Positions 55,967 to 63,872 of a DNA stretch of 64,000 nt are shown piece by piece (positions within the stretch are counted from its first letter, which is position 1; each line of letters begins with the position of its first letter). The stretch covers positions 54,773-118,772 of the forward strand of contig NVUJ01000005.1 in assembly GCA_002733135.1 (NCBI GenBank), read 5' to 3'. The translations under genes were made by a program, and so were the position numbers. The notes below the pieces were generated by a model, which had not been told where the DNA came from, ran no database searches, and saw nothing but the letters and a program-made list of their open reading frames with translations. This stretch comes from Cycloclasticus sp. (GTDB lineage: Bacteria > Pseudomonadota > Gammaproteobacteria > Methylococcales > Cycloclasticaceae).

Positions 55967-58039
55967 TCAAGAAAAGTTAAGAGTCTTACTTAAATAATTT
56001 TCAACGTCTTTAATTGGCATGGGTTTGGCAAATAGATAACCTTGGAAACTCTCGCAACCGTACTCAAGAAGTTTTTGAAGCTGGGTATCTGTTTCGACAC
56101 CTTCAGCGATGACATCAAGATTTAAGCCTTTTGCCATGGCAATAATGGTTTGTACGATAGAACGGTCTTGTTCGTCGTGCTCTATATCACGTACAAATGA
56201 TTGATCAATCTTTAACTGATCGATCGGCAATCGCTTTAGATATTGTAAAGAAGAGAAGCCCGTTCCAAAGTCATCTAGTGAGAAGCTAATACCATTTTGT
56301 TTTAATTGCGTCATCTTATCAATGATGGCTTCAATATCAGCGAGTAACATACTTTCTGTAAGCTCAAGTTTTAATAAATTGGGTTTGATGTCATGGCGTT
56401 TGATGGCATTGAGAACGTTTTCAACATAATCGTTTTGATCTAATTGAACCGCGCTTACATTAACGGCGATGACGATATCTTTAGTTAGAGGGTTATCTTG
56501 CCACGCTTTAATTTGTACGCAGGCCGTTTCTAAAACCCATTGGCCTATTGGAATAATTAGCCCTGTTTCTTCAGCAATGGGTATGTATTCTAGTGGCGGG
56601 ATCAAACCAAGTTTTGGTCGTTTCCACCGCAGTAGAGCTTCGGCGCCAATGGCTCTCTTGGTATTGTTAAATTGTAGTTGGTAATGCAGCTCCATCTCGT
56701 TATTGGCAAGAGCAGACTTAAGGCCTGTTTCTATTGAAATCCGTATATCGATAGATTTTTGCATGGCGGGGTCAAAAAAACGAATGGCGTTTCGGCCAGA
56801 CTGTTTAGCTTGATACATGGCAATATCAGCTTGTTGTAAAATATTTGAGGCTACGTCATCGGGAAAGAACAACGCAATACCAATACTTGGTGTATTTGTG
56901 TAGTCACGATTATTTAGTATGTAAGGCTTATTTAACGCCTCTAAAATTTTTTCGCCAATAGATTCTGCTTGAGCCGCCGCAGTAACCTTTTCATCACTTA
57001 ATCCTTCGAGCATGACCACAAATTCATCCCCACCAAATCGTGCAACCGTGTCACTTTCACGCACACAATTCGGTAACCTTTCGGATACTTGGCGCAATAA
57101 TGCATCACCAATATTATGTCCTAGCGTGTCGTTTATACGTTTAAAGTGGTCGAGGTCTATAAATAGTAAAGCACCCGTTTTACGATTGCGTTTGTGCGCC
57201 TTTAACGCATGATCCATCCTTGTTAACAAAACGTGCCTGTTAACGAGACCCGTCAACGAATCTTCTGTTGCCAATTGCGATACTTGCTCTTCAATACGTT
57301 TACGGTCAGTGATATCACGCGAAGTAGACTGCATGATGAGTTTGCCATTGAGCTCAACCATATTCAGAGCCACTTCAATATAAAATGTCTTGCCGGTATC
57401 TTGACGTTTTGCTAGCCATTCAAATTGGCAGCTGCCAGTGCCCCTAGCAATGTTCATATTGTGCTCAATTAGTACAGAAGAGTACTCGCCATTAGGTTGT
57501 TTAGGTGGAGCAAGGTCACCAAACAATTTTGCTTTGAATGCATCCAAACTTTTGCAACCAAATAGATTTAAGGCCGCATGATTGCAATCAAAAATTCCAG
57601 CTTCATCTTGTAAAAGCCAAGCATCGAGGCTGGTTTCAAAAAGCACCCTAAAATTGCTGTTAAGAGTTGTTTCTGCATTAACTTCACGACACGTAATACT
57701 TAGATAAGATTCATCATTTAACGAAATGGGTGTTAAAACCATGTCGACTGAGAAAACATCGCCGTCAGGTTTTATAAAATCCCAGTTGAAACGATGAGAG
57801 CCATTTTTTTTCGCCAACTTTATGTGGGCTGTAAACTGTTTCTTTGAGGTTTTCTTGTCACGTTGAACGGTAGACGAAATATCGCTAAAAGCGTGTTTTA
57901 GAAGCTCTGATCTATCGCTATGGCCAAACAACGTTAACGCAGCATCGTTAACATCAAACAAGATGCCATCTTTGATTATTAAAGACGGGTCCCCCATTTT
58001 TTGGAAGAGCTCTTTAAACGAGTTTTGTGAGGTAATCAT
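55967..58039 (-). CDS. PAS-PAS-GGDEF-EAL cyclic di-GMP enzyme
   Basis: 690 residues, cytoplasmic (no membrane helix). Two PAS domains (about 8-120 and 128-245), then GGDEF (about 250-420) and EAL (about 435-690). The diguanylate cyclase site is intact (FGGDEF, 336-340), with an inhibitory I-site RESD five residues before. The EAL site has EALLRW (467-472) and DDFGTGFSSL, so phosphodiesterase activity is also expected. Which activity dominates cannot be read from sequence. Type IV pilus genes elsewhere in the window are common targets of c-di-GMP signalling. Confidence 0.92.
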   Translation of the reverse strand: MITSQNSFKELFQKMGDPSLIIKDGILFDVNDAALTLFGHSDRSELLKHAFSDISSTVQRDKKTSKKQFTAHIKLAKKNGSHRFNWDFIKPDGDVFSVDMVLTPISLNDESYLSITCREVNAETTLNSNFRVLFETSLDAWLLQDEAGIFDCNHAALNLFGCKSLDAFKAKLFGDLAPPKQPNGEYSSVLIEHNMNIARGTGSCQFEWLAKRQDTGKTFYIEVALNMVELNGKLIMQSTSRDITDRKRIEEQVSQLATEDSLTGLVNRHVLLTRMDHALKAHKRNRKTGALLFIDLDHFKRINDTLGHNIGDALLRQVSERLPNCVRESDTVARFGGDEFVVMLEGLSDEKVTAAAQAESIGEKILEALNKPYILNNRDYTNTPSIGIALFFPDDVASNILQQADIAMYQAKQSGRNAIRFFDPAMQKSIDIRISIETGLKSALANNEMELHYQLQFNNTKRAIGAEALLRWKRPKLGLIPPLEYIPIAEETGLIIPIGQWVLETACVQIKAWQDNPLTKDIVIAVNVSAVQLDQNDYVENVLNAIKRHDIKPNLLKLELTESMLLADIEAIIDKMTQLKQNGISFSLDDFGTGFSSLQYLKRLPIDQLKIDQSFVRDIEHDEQDRSIVQTIIAMAKGLNLDVIAEGVETDTQLQKLLEYGCESFQGYLFAKPMPIKDVENYLSKTLNFS

Positions 58040-58188
58040 GCCGCTTAGAATTAAAAAAATCTCTTTATTTTTATAATGTTCTACAAGTTTAGTATAAATT
58101 TTTATATTTGCATTGAGCTAGCCGCCACAAGTGCATTATTTGTGTTGGTTATAGGTTAAATTTATGGTGACAAAATAACCGAGCTTGC

Positions 58189-59769
58189 TTAGCCTTTGCC
58201 CGCTATTTGAATTGAAATAGTAGGTGGGTGGCTGCCTATGTGTAGAGCCCGAACTTGGTCTCGAACAGTGAACTCTGATGCGGTAGTACGTTGGCGTTGT
58301 CGAAGCACCTCTAGCCAAGATTCAGACATGTACATTTCAGAAAACAAGCAATTATTATTGGCATCATGGAACAGTTGCCAAAAATACGCGCCATTTCTTT
58401 TGCGGATAACTTTCATTTGTTCCATTAAACTGGCAAAAGCATCTATGTTTTGTTCAGCAATTTGATACTGAATAGTTACCATCACCGGGCCTTTGTCAGC
58501 ATCTACTGAATCTTCTGGAATGGTCATCGGCCATTGGGTCGACGGGCTAACGTCAACAGAATCGTTGGCAATGGCAAAGCGCTTGCTAAACAACAAGGAG
58601 GCAAATAGTCCAGCAGCAGCAACACCCAACGCTACGCTGGTGCTGTAAGTGTCAGAGAGGTTGCCCCACAGCAAACTGCCAACCCCCATGCTGCCACCAA
58701 AGACGAGCATCACCAACGATAAAGTGCGAGCCCTTACCCAATTAGGCACCACCAATTGTGCAGCCAAAATAAGCGATGAAAAGCTGAATATCCAAGCACT
58801 GCCTAGTGCCACCAAGGTAATGCCTAGCGTATATTTGTTCGGCACAGTGGCCAATAGTAGTAGCGCACAAGCAAGTATGGCAGTAGCTAATATAATGATT
58901 GAGTTACGGCTCATTACTCGGTGACATTTGGGCAGCAAAAAAGCACCCAAAATGGTACCAAGACCAATAACAGCCATCGAAATACCATAGCTTTGCGAGC
59001 CCATATCCATTTCGCGAATAACCACAATAGGTAGCAAAGCCCATGAAGCACTAGCAAAAAAGAAAAACATAAAGCTACGCACCAACACAAAACGTAACGC
59101 GGGTACGTTTCTGACGTAACGAATGCCCGACTTAAAAGCACCAAAGAAGCGTTCAACGGGCAACGCAGAGGATACTTTTGGTTTACTAGGTGCCCAATTA
59201 TAAATAACCACAATTAACACCGTAAACGACAGAGCGTTTAAGCAAAAAATGACCGTAGGGCTAGATAAGTAAATAATAAAGCCGCCAATAGCAGGGCCAA
59301 TAGCGCGCGTAATATTGGTACTTAAGGTGTTTAAAGTAACAGCATTAGGCAATTGCTCGATAGGCGCAAAGCTGGGCACGCTGGCCGCCCATGCCGGGCG
59401 CATTATCGCGTTGCCAACACCCAGCATAAAAGTGAATAGCAATAATAAATGAGGGGTAAGGAGATCATAAAAAGCAAACATTGCAAGGCCAGCAGCAGTG
59501 ATAAACATCGCAATATTAACCAGTAGCAGCATCCATCGTCGATCAACCAAGTCAGCCAACGTGCCAGATGGGTAGGCCAATAATAAAAATGGCAAGCTAA
59601 TGGCGGCTTGAATTAATGCAATCGTTAAGTTTGACGTGGGCATGGTCGCCATTAACCAAGTAACGCCCACCTCGTTCATCCAGGTGCCAATATTAGAGAT
59701 TGTCATGGCAATCCACATCACCCTAAAAACGGGTGACTGCAATGGGCTGGTAAGAGTATTAGAGTTCAC
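58189..59769 (-). CDS. MFS_3 (EntS-like) transporter with C-terminal ferredoxin-like domain
   Basis: 526 residues. 12 membrane helices to about residue 405, with the FRVMWIAMTISNIGTWMNEVGVTWLM opening and SYPSGTLADLVDRRW-like motif A region of the MFS_3/enterobactin exporter group. The last 120 residues form a soluble alpha/beta domain (VTIQYQIAEQNIDAFASLMEQMKVIRKRNGAYFW through FTVRDQVRALH), similar to the antibiotic biosynthesis monooxygenase fold, a known fusion in this family. The start is GTG. TATAAT lies upstream on the minus strand near 59808. Confidence 0.88.
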   Translation of the reverse strand: MNSNTLTSPLQSPVFRVMWIAMTISNIGTWMNEVGVTWLMATMPTSNLTIALIQAAISLPFLLLAYPSGTLADLVDRRWMLLLVNIAMFITAAGLAMFAFYDLLTPHLLLLFTFMLGVGNAIMRPAWAASVPSFAPIEQLPNAVTLNTLSTNITRAIGPAIGGFIIYLSSPTVIFCLNALSFTVLIVVIYNWAPSKPKVSSALPVERFFGAFKSGIRYVRNVPALRFVLVRSFMFFFFASASWALLPIVVIREMDMGSQSYGISMAVIGLGTILGAFLLPKCHRVMSRNSIIILATAILACALLLLATVPNKYTLGITLVALGSAWIFSFSSLILAAQLVVPNWVRARTLSLVMLVFGGSMGVGSLLWGNLSDTYSTSVALGVAAAGLFASLLFSKRFAIANDSVDVSPSTQWPMTIPEDSVDADKGPVMVTIQYQIAEQNIDAFASLMEQMKVIRKRNGAYFWQLFHDANNNCLFSEMYMSESWLEVLRQRQRTTASEFTVRDQVRALHIGSHPPTISIQIAGKG

Positions 59770-59845
59770 AATGAAAATAATGCCTTAGCAAGAGTGTATG
59801 TGCGGCCTATTATAACGTTGTAAATAAAATAGGTTCTACGGCGTA

Positions 59846-60418
59846 TTAGTCTATCTCGCTAGGTTCTGCTAAGTCTGGGCTTAATATAATGGCGTCAGGC
59901 GTTAACTCAGTAGATTGTTTTTTCCGATTACTATTCCAAGCCATCCAACCACCCAACGTTAGTGCAAACCAAGCAAGAAAATTTATGATGAACACGCCAT
60001 TGACATGGTTACCCACAATAAAAAATAATTCATCCCAAAATTTTCGTCCAATTCCTTCATTTAATTTTTCAACACTGCCGTCTGGTTTGCGTATCCATAC
60101 ATAATCATAACGATACGCAAAGTCATGAATAATGCCAGGCACTAAAAGCAAACCAACCGGAGATAGGTAAGAACGCAATCTTTTGGGAACGGAAGCGCCA
60201 TCAAAAACAAAGTCTTTTGGAATAACGTATGTCAGATTAGTGGCAGGCAAGTAAAACTCCCAGTCCGACCCAAACCGCCATTCGCGAGTACTCTTAAGCC
60301 AAATCCACAATGTCTTAAAAAAACCTTGCCCCTTTGTTTCAATAGGAACAGGAATCAATGTCGGCATACAATTTTTGTGGTTAGAAAGTGCGGGCCCTTT
60401 TTTAGCTGCTTGAGTCAT
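59846..60418 (-). CDS. DUF1353 family protein
   Basis: 190 residues. LTYVIPKDFVFDGASVPKRLRSYLSPVG followed by LVPGIIHDFAYRYDYVW is the DUF1353 signature, a small domain frequent in phages and bacteria with no settled role. A C-terminal membrane helix (VFIINFLAWFALTLGGWMAW) and an acidic tail follow. The start at 60418 has a perfect AGGAGG; an in-frame ATG at 60445 would add nine residues. It starts 29 bp beyond attC1, so it is either the array-edge cassette (no attC seen after it) or the first flanking chromosomal gene. Confidence 0.82.
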   Translation of the reverse strand: MTQAAKKGPALSNHKNCMPTLIPVPIETKGQGFFKTLWIWLKSTREWRFGSDWEFYLPATNLTYVIPKDFVFDGASVPKRLRSYLSPVGLLLVPGIIHDFAYRYDYVWIRKPDGSVEKLNEGIGRKFWDELFFIVGNHVNGVFIINFLAWFALTLGGWMAWNSNRKKQSTELTPDAIILSPDLAEPSEID

Positions 60419-60446
60419 ACATCCTCCTAATTTATGTTTGTGCATG

Positions 60447-60524
60447 GACTAACGCTCATGATAACCGGCCATTTATACAGAGTGTAACGGCGTATAAATG
60501 GCCGGGTTGAGCTACTTGTTAGGT
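60447..60524 (-). other. attC1, integron recombination site
   Basis: GACTAAC at 60447-60453 and GTTAGGT at 60518-60524 are the outer core sites. Inside are GCTCAT/GTTGAGC inner boxes and a perfect 14 bp stem CCGGCCATTTATAC (60465-60478) with GTATAAATGGCCGG (60492-60505). It ends 4 bp from the methyltransferase stop. Confidence 0.8.
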
Positions 60525-60527
60525 ACG

Positions 60528-61532
60528 TTATTCACCTACGCTGGGTATGCATTCGATAATACTTACGTCCGACTTTGTCGGAATGACCCTAATGAGATCA
60601 AATCCCGCATCTTTGAGAAGAACGGAATACTGAGCTTCAGTTCTCTCCAAGCCACCCCAGCACAACATCATTACTAAATCCAGCCACTTGAAAGGCGACG
60701 GGTCGTTTCCTGGTACGATGACTCCTTCAACTATGAGTAGACGTCCTGTATCCGCTATAGCGGCTCTACAAGATTTCAGAATTTTTAGAGCCTCCGAATC
60801 GGACCAGTCGTGAATTATGTGACGCATCAGATAAACATCCCCACCCTCGGGAATTGCATTGAAAAAGTCGCCCCCTATGAATTGACAGCGCTCATTTTTG
60901 CTGGTGTTTTCAAAGGCGGATGCGGTTCTTTCGGTCACATCTGGCCGGTCGAATAGTATTCCTTTGACGTGACTATGCATGTCAAAAAGTTTGGCAAGGA
61001 CATCGCCATTTCCCCCACCAACATCGACGACAATTTTGGTTTCTCCGAAATCATAGGCATCAATGAATGCCTCGGTCTCGTTTCCGTGAAGTGCCTGCAT
61101 CATCTCATCGAAAATTGCACCGCGGTCTGGATTCGCAACGAGGTAATCCCAACCAACAGCACCGTTTGCCTTTTTGAAAGTATCCTCTCCTGAACTCACT
61201 GCAGTAGGTAGGTAGTCAAAAGCTTTTCCAAACTCGTTCGGCATCATTACTGCAGCCGACCATATCGATTCTGGGTGATCTCGCCGAAGAAAATTCGATA
61301 AAGGTGTAAGTTCAAATCCTGCAGGGGTTTCTGCGAATACACCAACGCTGGATAAAGCTCTCATCACTCTATATAGCGCCGCCGGCATAATATTCGAATC
61401 CGCAAGCTGCTCCGCAGTTTTAGGACCAGAATCCAACTTACCTGCCACATCGAGTTCTGCGACACATCGCAATGCCTGGGAAACCATGTATCCATTAATC
61501 ATTTGAAGAAGCTGTCCTTTTTCATTCAGCAT
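60528..61532 (-). CDS. SAM-dependent O-methyltransferase, COMT-like (cassette gene)
   Basis: 334 residues. An N-terminal dimerisation/winged-helix part (about 1-95, QALRCVAELDVAGKLDSGPKTAEQLA), then the SAM motif VVDVGGGNGDVLAKL (about 167-181), DRPDVTERT, GDFFNAIPEGGDVYLMRHIIHDWSD with the catalytic His-Asp segment, and the C-terminal LVEGVIVPGN. This is the plant-COMT/hydroxyneurosporene and polyketide O-methyltransferase family; substrate unknown. Codon use is visibly more GC-rich than in neighbouring genes. AGGAGA precedes the ATG; only 20 bp separate the start from attC2, so no own promoter fits there. Confidence 0.88.
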   Translation of the reverse strand: MLNEKGQLLQMINGYMVSQALRCVAELDVAGKLDSGPKTAEQLADSNIMPAALYRVMRALSSVGVFAETPAGFELTPLSNFLRRDHPESIWSAAVMMPNEFGKAFDYLPTAVSSGEDTFKKANGAVGWDYLVANPDRGAIFDEMMQALHGNETEAFIDAYDFGETKIVVDVGGGNGDVLAKLFDMHSHVKGILFDRPDVTERTASAFENTSKNERCQFIGGDFFNAIPEGGDVYLMRHIIHDWSDSEALKILKSCRAAIADTGRLLIVEGVIVPGNDPSPFKWLDLVMMLCWGGLERTEAQYSVLLKDAGFDLIRVIPTKSDVSIIECIPSVGE

Positions 61533-61552
61533 TTCGTTGATCTCCTAGTTAT

Positions 61553-61627
61553 ACATAACGTTTCGCATAACCGGAAATTTGTGAAGCGCAGTGAAGCAAA
61601 TTGTCCGAGTTGATGCGTTTGTTATGA
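61553..61627 (-). other. attC2, integron recombination site
   Basis: Outer sites ACATAAC (61553-61559) and GTTATGA (61621-61627), inner boxes GCATAAC and GTTGATGC, and a stem CCGGAAATTTG/CAAATTGTCCG. The stop codon of the relE-like gene (61622-61624) lies inside the core site. Confidence 0.8.
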
Positions 61628-61918
61628 ATTTTCATCTTCATATCGGGCTATCATTTCTTTGTAGACATCACCATCCCTTTTGCCCACGCTGAGTGCGGTA
61701 ATAATGAGTTCAGTGTCGTTGGCATGATAAGTTAATCGAAGAGGGGGGCGCATTCTTTTGATCTTATATAAATTGCGGCCTCCAGAAAGCCTTGACCCTG
61801 GCATATGGGGATTTTCTAGGCGCTGCTCTAGTTTCTTCTTGAAGTATTTCTTATCAGTAACCGAAAGGCTATTCCACTCATCTAATGCGTCAGGATGAAA
61901 TTTTAGCTTATAGGTCAT
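61622..61918 (-). CDS. RelE/StbE family toxin (cassette gene)
   Basis: 98 residues with the RelE fold pattern: YKLKFHPDALDEWNSLSVTDKKYFKKKLEQRLENP, then RLSGGRNLYKIKRMRPPLRLTYHANDTELIITALSVGKRD. It is predicted to be a ribosome-dependent mRNA endonuclease. It overlaps its antitoxin gene by 11 bp. Its stop codon is within attC2. Second gene of a StbD/StbE-type toxin-antitoxin cassette. Confidence 0.9.
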   Translation of the reverse strand: MTYKLKFHPDALDEWNSLSVTDKKYFKKKLEQRLENPHMPGSRLSGGRNLYKIKRMRPPLRLTYHANDTELIITALSVGKRDGDVYKEMIARYEDENS

Positions 61919-62168
61919 CCAAACTTACTTCTATGAGTTCTTTTCCATCGTTCATTCGAGCATTTGCTTGCATTAGCAAAGCAAGGTCTTCCATTGCCTC
62001 AAACATAGACTCATAAAGTTCAGGAGGGACAGCATAAAAACATGGCTCATTACTTTTTAAAACAGCGATAGCTTCCCCTTCTGACTGTTCAATTACAGCG
62101 TTAGGGTTCGCTTTAAAGTCAGTTATGCTGGCAGATATACTTGCCATTACTCTTGATACGGTGCTCAT
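61908..62168 (-). CDS. StbD/Phd-YefM-type antitoxin (cassette gene)
   Basis: 86 residues from the ATG at 62168, which has GGAA 7 bp upstream; an earlier in-frame ATG at 62180 is less likely. MSTVSRVMASISASITDFKANPNAVIEQSEGEAIAVLKSNEPCFYAVPPELYESMFEAMEDL matches the StbD/Phd DNA-binding antitoxin family. The C-terminal acidic tail would wrap the toxin. Direct repeats just upstream are a probable operator. Confidence 0.9.
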   Translation of the reverse strand: MSTVSRVMASISASITDFKANPNAVIEQSEGEAIAVLKSNEPCFYAVPPELYESMFEAMEDLALLMQANARMNDGKELIEVSLDDL

Positions 62169-62190
62169 AATTAGTTCCAATAAACCTTTT

Positions 62191-62221
62191 ATAGACCTAA
62201 GTATAGACCTTTTTGTAGACC
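62191..62221 (-). promoter_or_regulatory. Direct repeats in the stbD-like promoter
   Basis: ATAGACCT at 62191-62198 and 62203-62210, and TAGACC at 62216-62221, spaced about 12 bp apart upstream of the antitoxin. They suit autoregulation by a Phd-type antitoxin; motif-based only. Confidence 0.4.
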
Positions 62222-62273
62222 GTTCAAGGCATTTTAAGTTTTATTTGACAGATTGGTGCAAATTAATCCAAAT

Positions 62274-62330
62274 TCATAACGCTTTGCTAAGCGGCGTGTT
62301 TTTTACGTCCGCTTGAGCTACTTGTTAAGC
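62274..62330 (-). other. attC3, integron recombination site
   Basis: TCATAAC (62274-62280) and consensus GTTAAGC (62324-62330), inner parts GCTTTGCTAAGC and GCTTGAGC, and stem GCGGCGT/ACGTCCGC. At 57 bp it has the size of classical 59-base elements. It ends 2 bp from the higA stop. Confidence 0.85.
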
Positions 62331-62332
62331 CT

Positions 62333-62629
62333 TTACGCATAATTTCTACGGTAAGGCAGAACATGTAAATCAGACTTGCTTTGACGAGATTGCCAAAGGT
62401 CATAAGCGTTTTGAAGACGAAGCCAATGATCGGCAGATGGTTTCTTAAATGCCAGCTCTAAACGTAACGCCATTTCTGGTGTTATTGCACCTCTACCATT
62501 TAAGACTTTAGAAAGTGTTTTACGACTTACATTTAAATGCTCTGATGCATCTGTAATGGTGAGTTCTAAAGGGGTAATTACTAACTCTTTTAGAATTTCA
62601 CCTGGGTGTACGGGGTTATGCATGCTCAT
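62333..62629 (-). CDS. higA: HigA family antitoxin (cassette gene)
   Basis: 98 residues. [54 protein letters not shown] is the XRE helix-turn-helix of HigA/VapI-type antitoxins. The ATG overlaps the higB stop (TAATG), the usual toxin-first order of higBA. The palindrome upstream of higB is its expected binding site. Confidence 0.92.
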   Translation of the reverse strand: MSMHNPVHPGEILKELVITPLELTITDASEHLNVSRKTLSKVLNGRGAITPEMALRLELAFKKPSADHWLRLQNAYDLWQSRQSKSDLHVLPYRRNYA

Positions 62630-62907
62630 TAGTGATAATCCTCATAATTAACTATTTCAGCATCTCGACCTATAAATCGAAATGTTACTCTCCAGTTACC
62701 GCTAACAGAAACCGACCAGACGTTTTTGCGACTTCCTTTTAGCTCGTGTAACCGTAAGCCGGGTAGATCCATATCCTGTGGGCTTTCAGCCTGATCAAGG
62801 TTGGTGAGTATTAACCTTATGCGTTTGGTATGTTTCGCTTGAATGCCAGACGACTTACCAGTTTTGTAGAAACGCTCTAATCCTTTATGTATAAAACTAG
62901 TTATCAT
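62629..62907 (-). CDS. higB: HigB/RelE-type toxin (cassette gene)
   Basis: 92 residues. [40 protein letters not shown], then [26 protein letters not shown] and VNYEDYH, is the standard HigB pattern with the catalytic basic residues and C-terminal His. It is a ribosome-dependent mRNase. First gene of the higBA cassette; translation is coupled to higA. Confidence 0.92.
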   Translation of the reverse strand: MITSFIHKGLERFYKTGKSSGIQAKHTKRIRLILTNLDQAESPQDMDLPGLRLHELKGSRKNVWSVSVSGNWRVTFRFIGRDAEIVNYEDYH

Positions 62908-62914
62908 AGAACTT

Positions 62915-62937
62915 ATTGTAACCTAAAAGGTTACAAT
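62915..62937 (-). promoter_or_regulatory. higBA operator palindrome
   Basis: A perfect 10 bp inverted repeat ATTGTAACCT-aaa-AGGTTACAAT, starting 8 bp before the higB ATG. Its place and symmetry fit a HigA dimer site. Confidence 0.65.
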
Positions 62938-62958
62938 GTCAAGTTGATGTATTTTAGG

Positions 62959-63018
62959 GCTTAACGTTTTATATAAGCCGCCGCGTCTTTTGCGGTCGGA
63001 TTGATATTGTTGTTAGGG
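62959..63018 (-). other. attC4, integron recombination site
   Basis: GCTTAAC (62959-62965) and GTTAGGG (63012-63018, one deviation from GTTRRRY), with an inner stem AAGCCGCCGCGTC/GCGGTCGGATT. The fic stop codon (63013-63015) lies inside the core site. Confidence 0.75.
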
Positions 63019-63636
63019 CTGAATTTTGTCAACAATAACTCGTTTGATTAAGTATTCTAATGGCTCATAATTTCCAGCATGAGCCTGTTTTGAAGTTTCA
63101 ACTACTTCCCAAGGGTGAACAGCGTTCCAATTAATGGAGTATTGATGAACGTTCGCTACTTCTGATATGAATATGCGCTGTGCGCGACCATTACCTTCCG
63201 CGAAAGGGTGATAAGTATTTATAATGCCTAAGCAAGAAGCTAATTTTGCAGCCGCTTCATCTATATTTGGCCTTTGTGTGAGGTTAGAAAAGTCAATTGA
63301 TCTAGAAAAAACTTGTGCTTCATATTTAGGAAGAAGCTTTGCGGGAGTGAATTCATCACCATTTTTCTTCATATCATATGACCTAGGTTTTCCTGCCCAC
63401 TCATATAAATCTTGAAATAGATGATAATGAATGGCTTGTAAATGCTTGAAATCGAAGGTTTGTGAAGTTAAGTTTACAGCGGCGGTTTGAAGTAATTCAA
63501 TTGATCTTACTGCGGTAAAATCAGCTTCTTTATTCCTTAGTTCTTTTGAAGAAGATATATTTAAGAGGTTAACGAAAGTTGTTGTATTTGGATAGTATTC
63601 TGGCTCGACACTATCAGGAAAAACTTTATTAACCAC
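63013..63636 (-). CDS. Fic/DOC family protein (cassette gene)
   Basis: 207 residues. The active-site motif HPFAEGNGRAQR (from residue 143) is canonical, and the flap KNGDEFTP is present near residue 92, so it should be an active AMP-transferase that modifies host proteins such as gyrase subunits in VbhT-type systems. The start is GTG at 63636, overlapping the stop of a small antitoxin-like gene by 8 bp. Its stop is within attC4. Confidence 0.9.
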   Translation of the reverse strand: MVNKVFPDSVEPEYYPNTTTFVNLLNISSSKELRNKEADFTAVRSIELLQTAAVNLTSQTFDFKHLQAIHYHLFQDLYEWAGKPRSYDMKKNGDEFTPAKLLPKYEAQVFSRSIDFSNLTQRPNIDEAAAKLASCLGIINTYHPFAEGNGRAQRIFISEVANVHQYSINWNAVHPWEVVETSKQAHAGNYEPLEYLIKRVIVDKIQP

Positions 63637-63784
63637 GCATTAAATTTAAGATATACGTAGTATCAACAGAGCCGTCATTTAAAGCCTTTTTAATTAATTC
63701 CAAGACTTCTGTGGACAAAGTTAGAGACTCTAGCCTGATGTTCGCTAAAGCCTGGGTTACAGCTTCTTGATTAGTTATAGGCAC
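63629..63784 (-). CDS. Small VbhA-like antitoxin upstream of fic
   Basis: 51 residues from a GTG at 63784 with AAGG upstream; the frame ends at 63629. The sequence contains AVTQALANIRLESLTLSTEVLELI, similar to the VbhA helix whose inhibitory motif is [S/T]xxxE[G/N]. Here the motif reads N-x3-E-S (Asn15, Glu19, Ser20): the key Glu is kept but the flanking residues differ. The 8 bp overlap with fic indicates translational coupling, as in class I Fic modules. Confidence 0.7.
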   Translation of the reverse strand: MPITNQEAVTQALANIRLESLTLSTEVLELIKKALNDGSVDTTYILNLMRG

Positions 63785-63872
63785 TATAGAACCTTAAATG
63801 CATGAAATTAGTACTGATTATAGACTTACCCATAGAATTGGTCAAATATCTGCAATATCACCCCTCTAGGGG

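Noticed and set aside
59770..59845. A further attC after the DUF1353 gene
   Set aside because: Only a short imperfect repeat (CCTATTATA with TAAAATAGG) is present, with no RYYYAAC/GTTRRRY pair at proper spacing.
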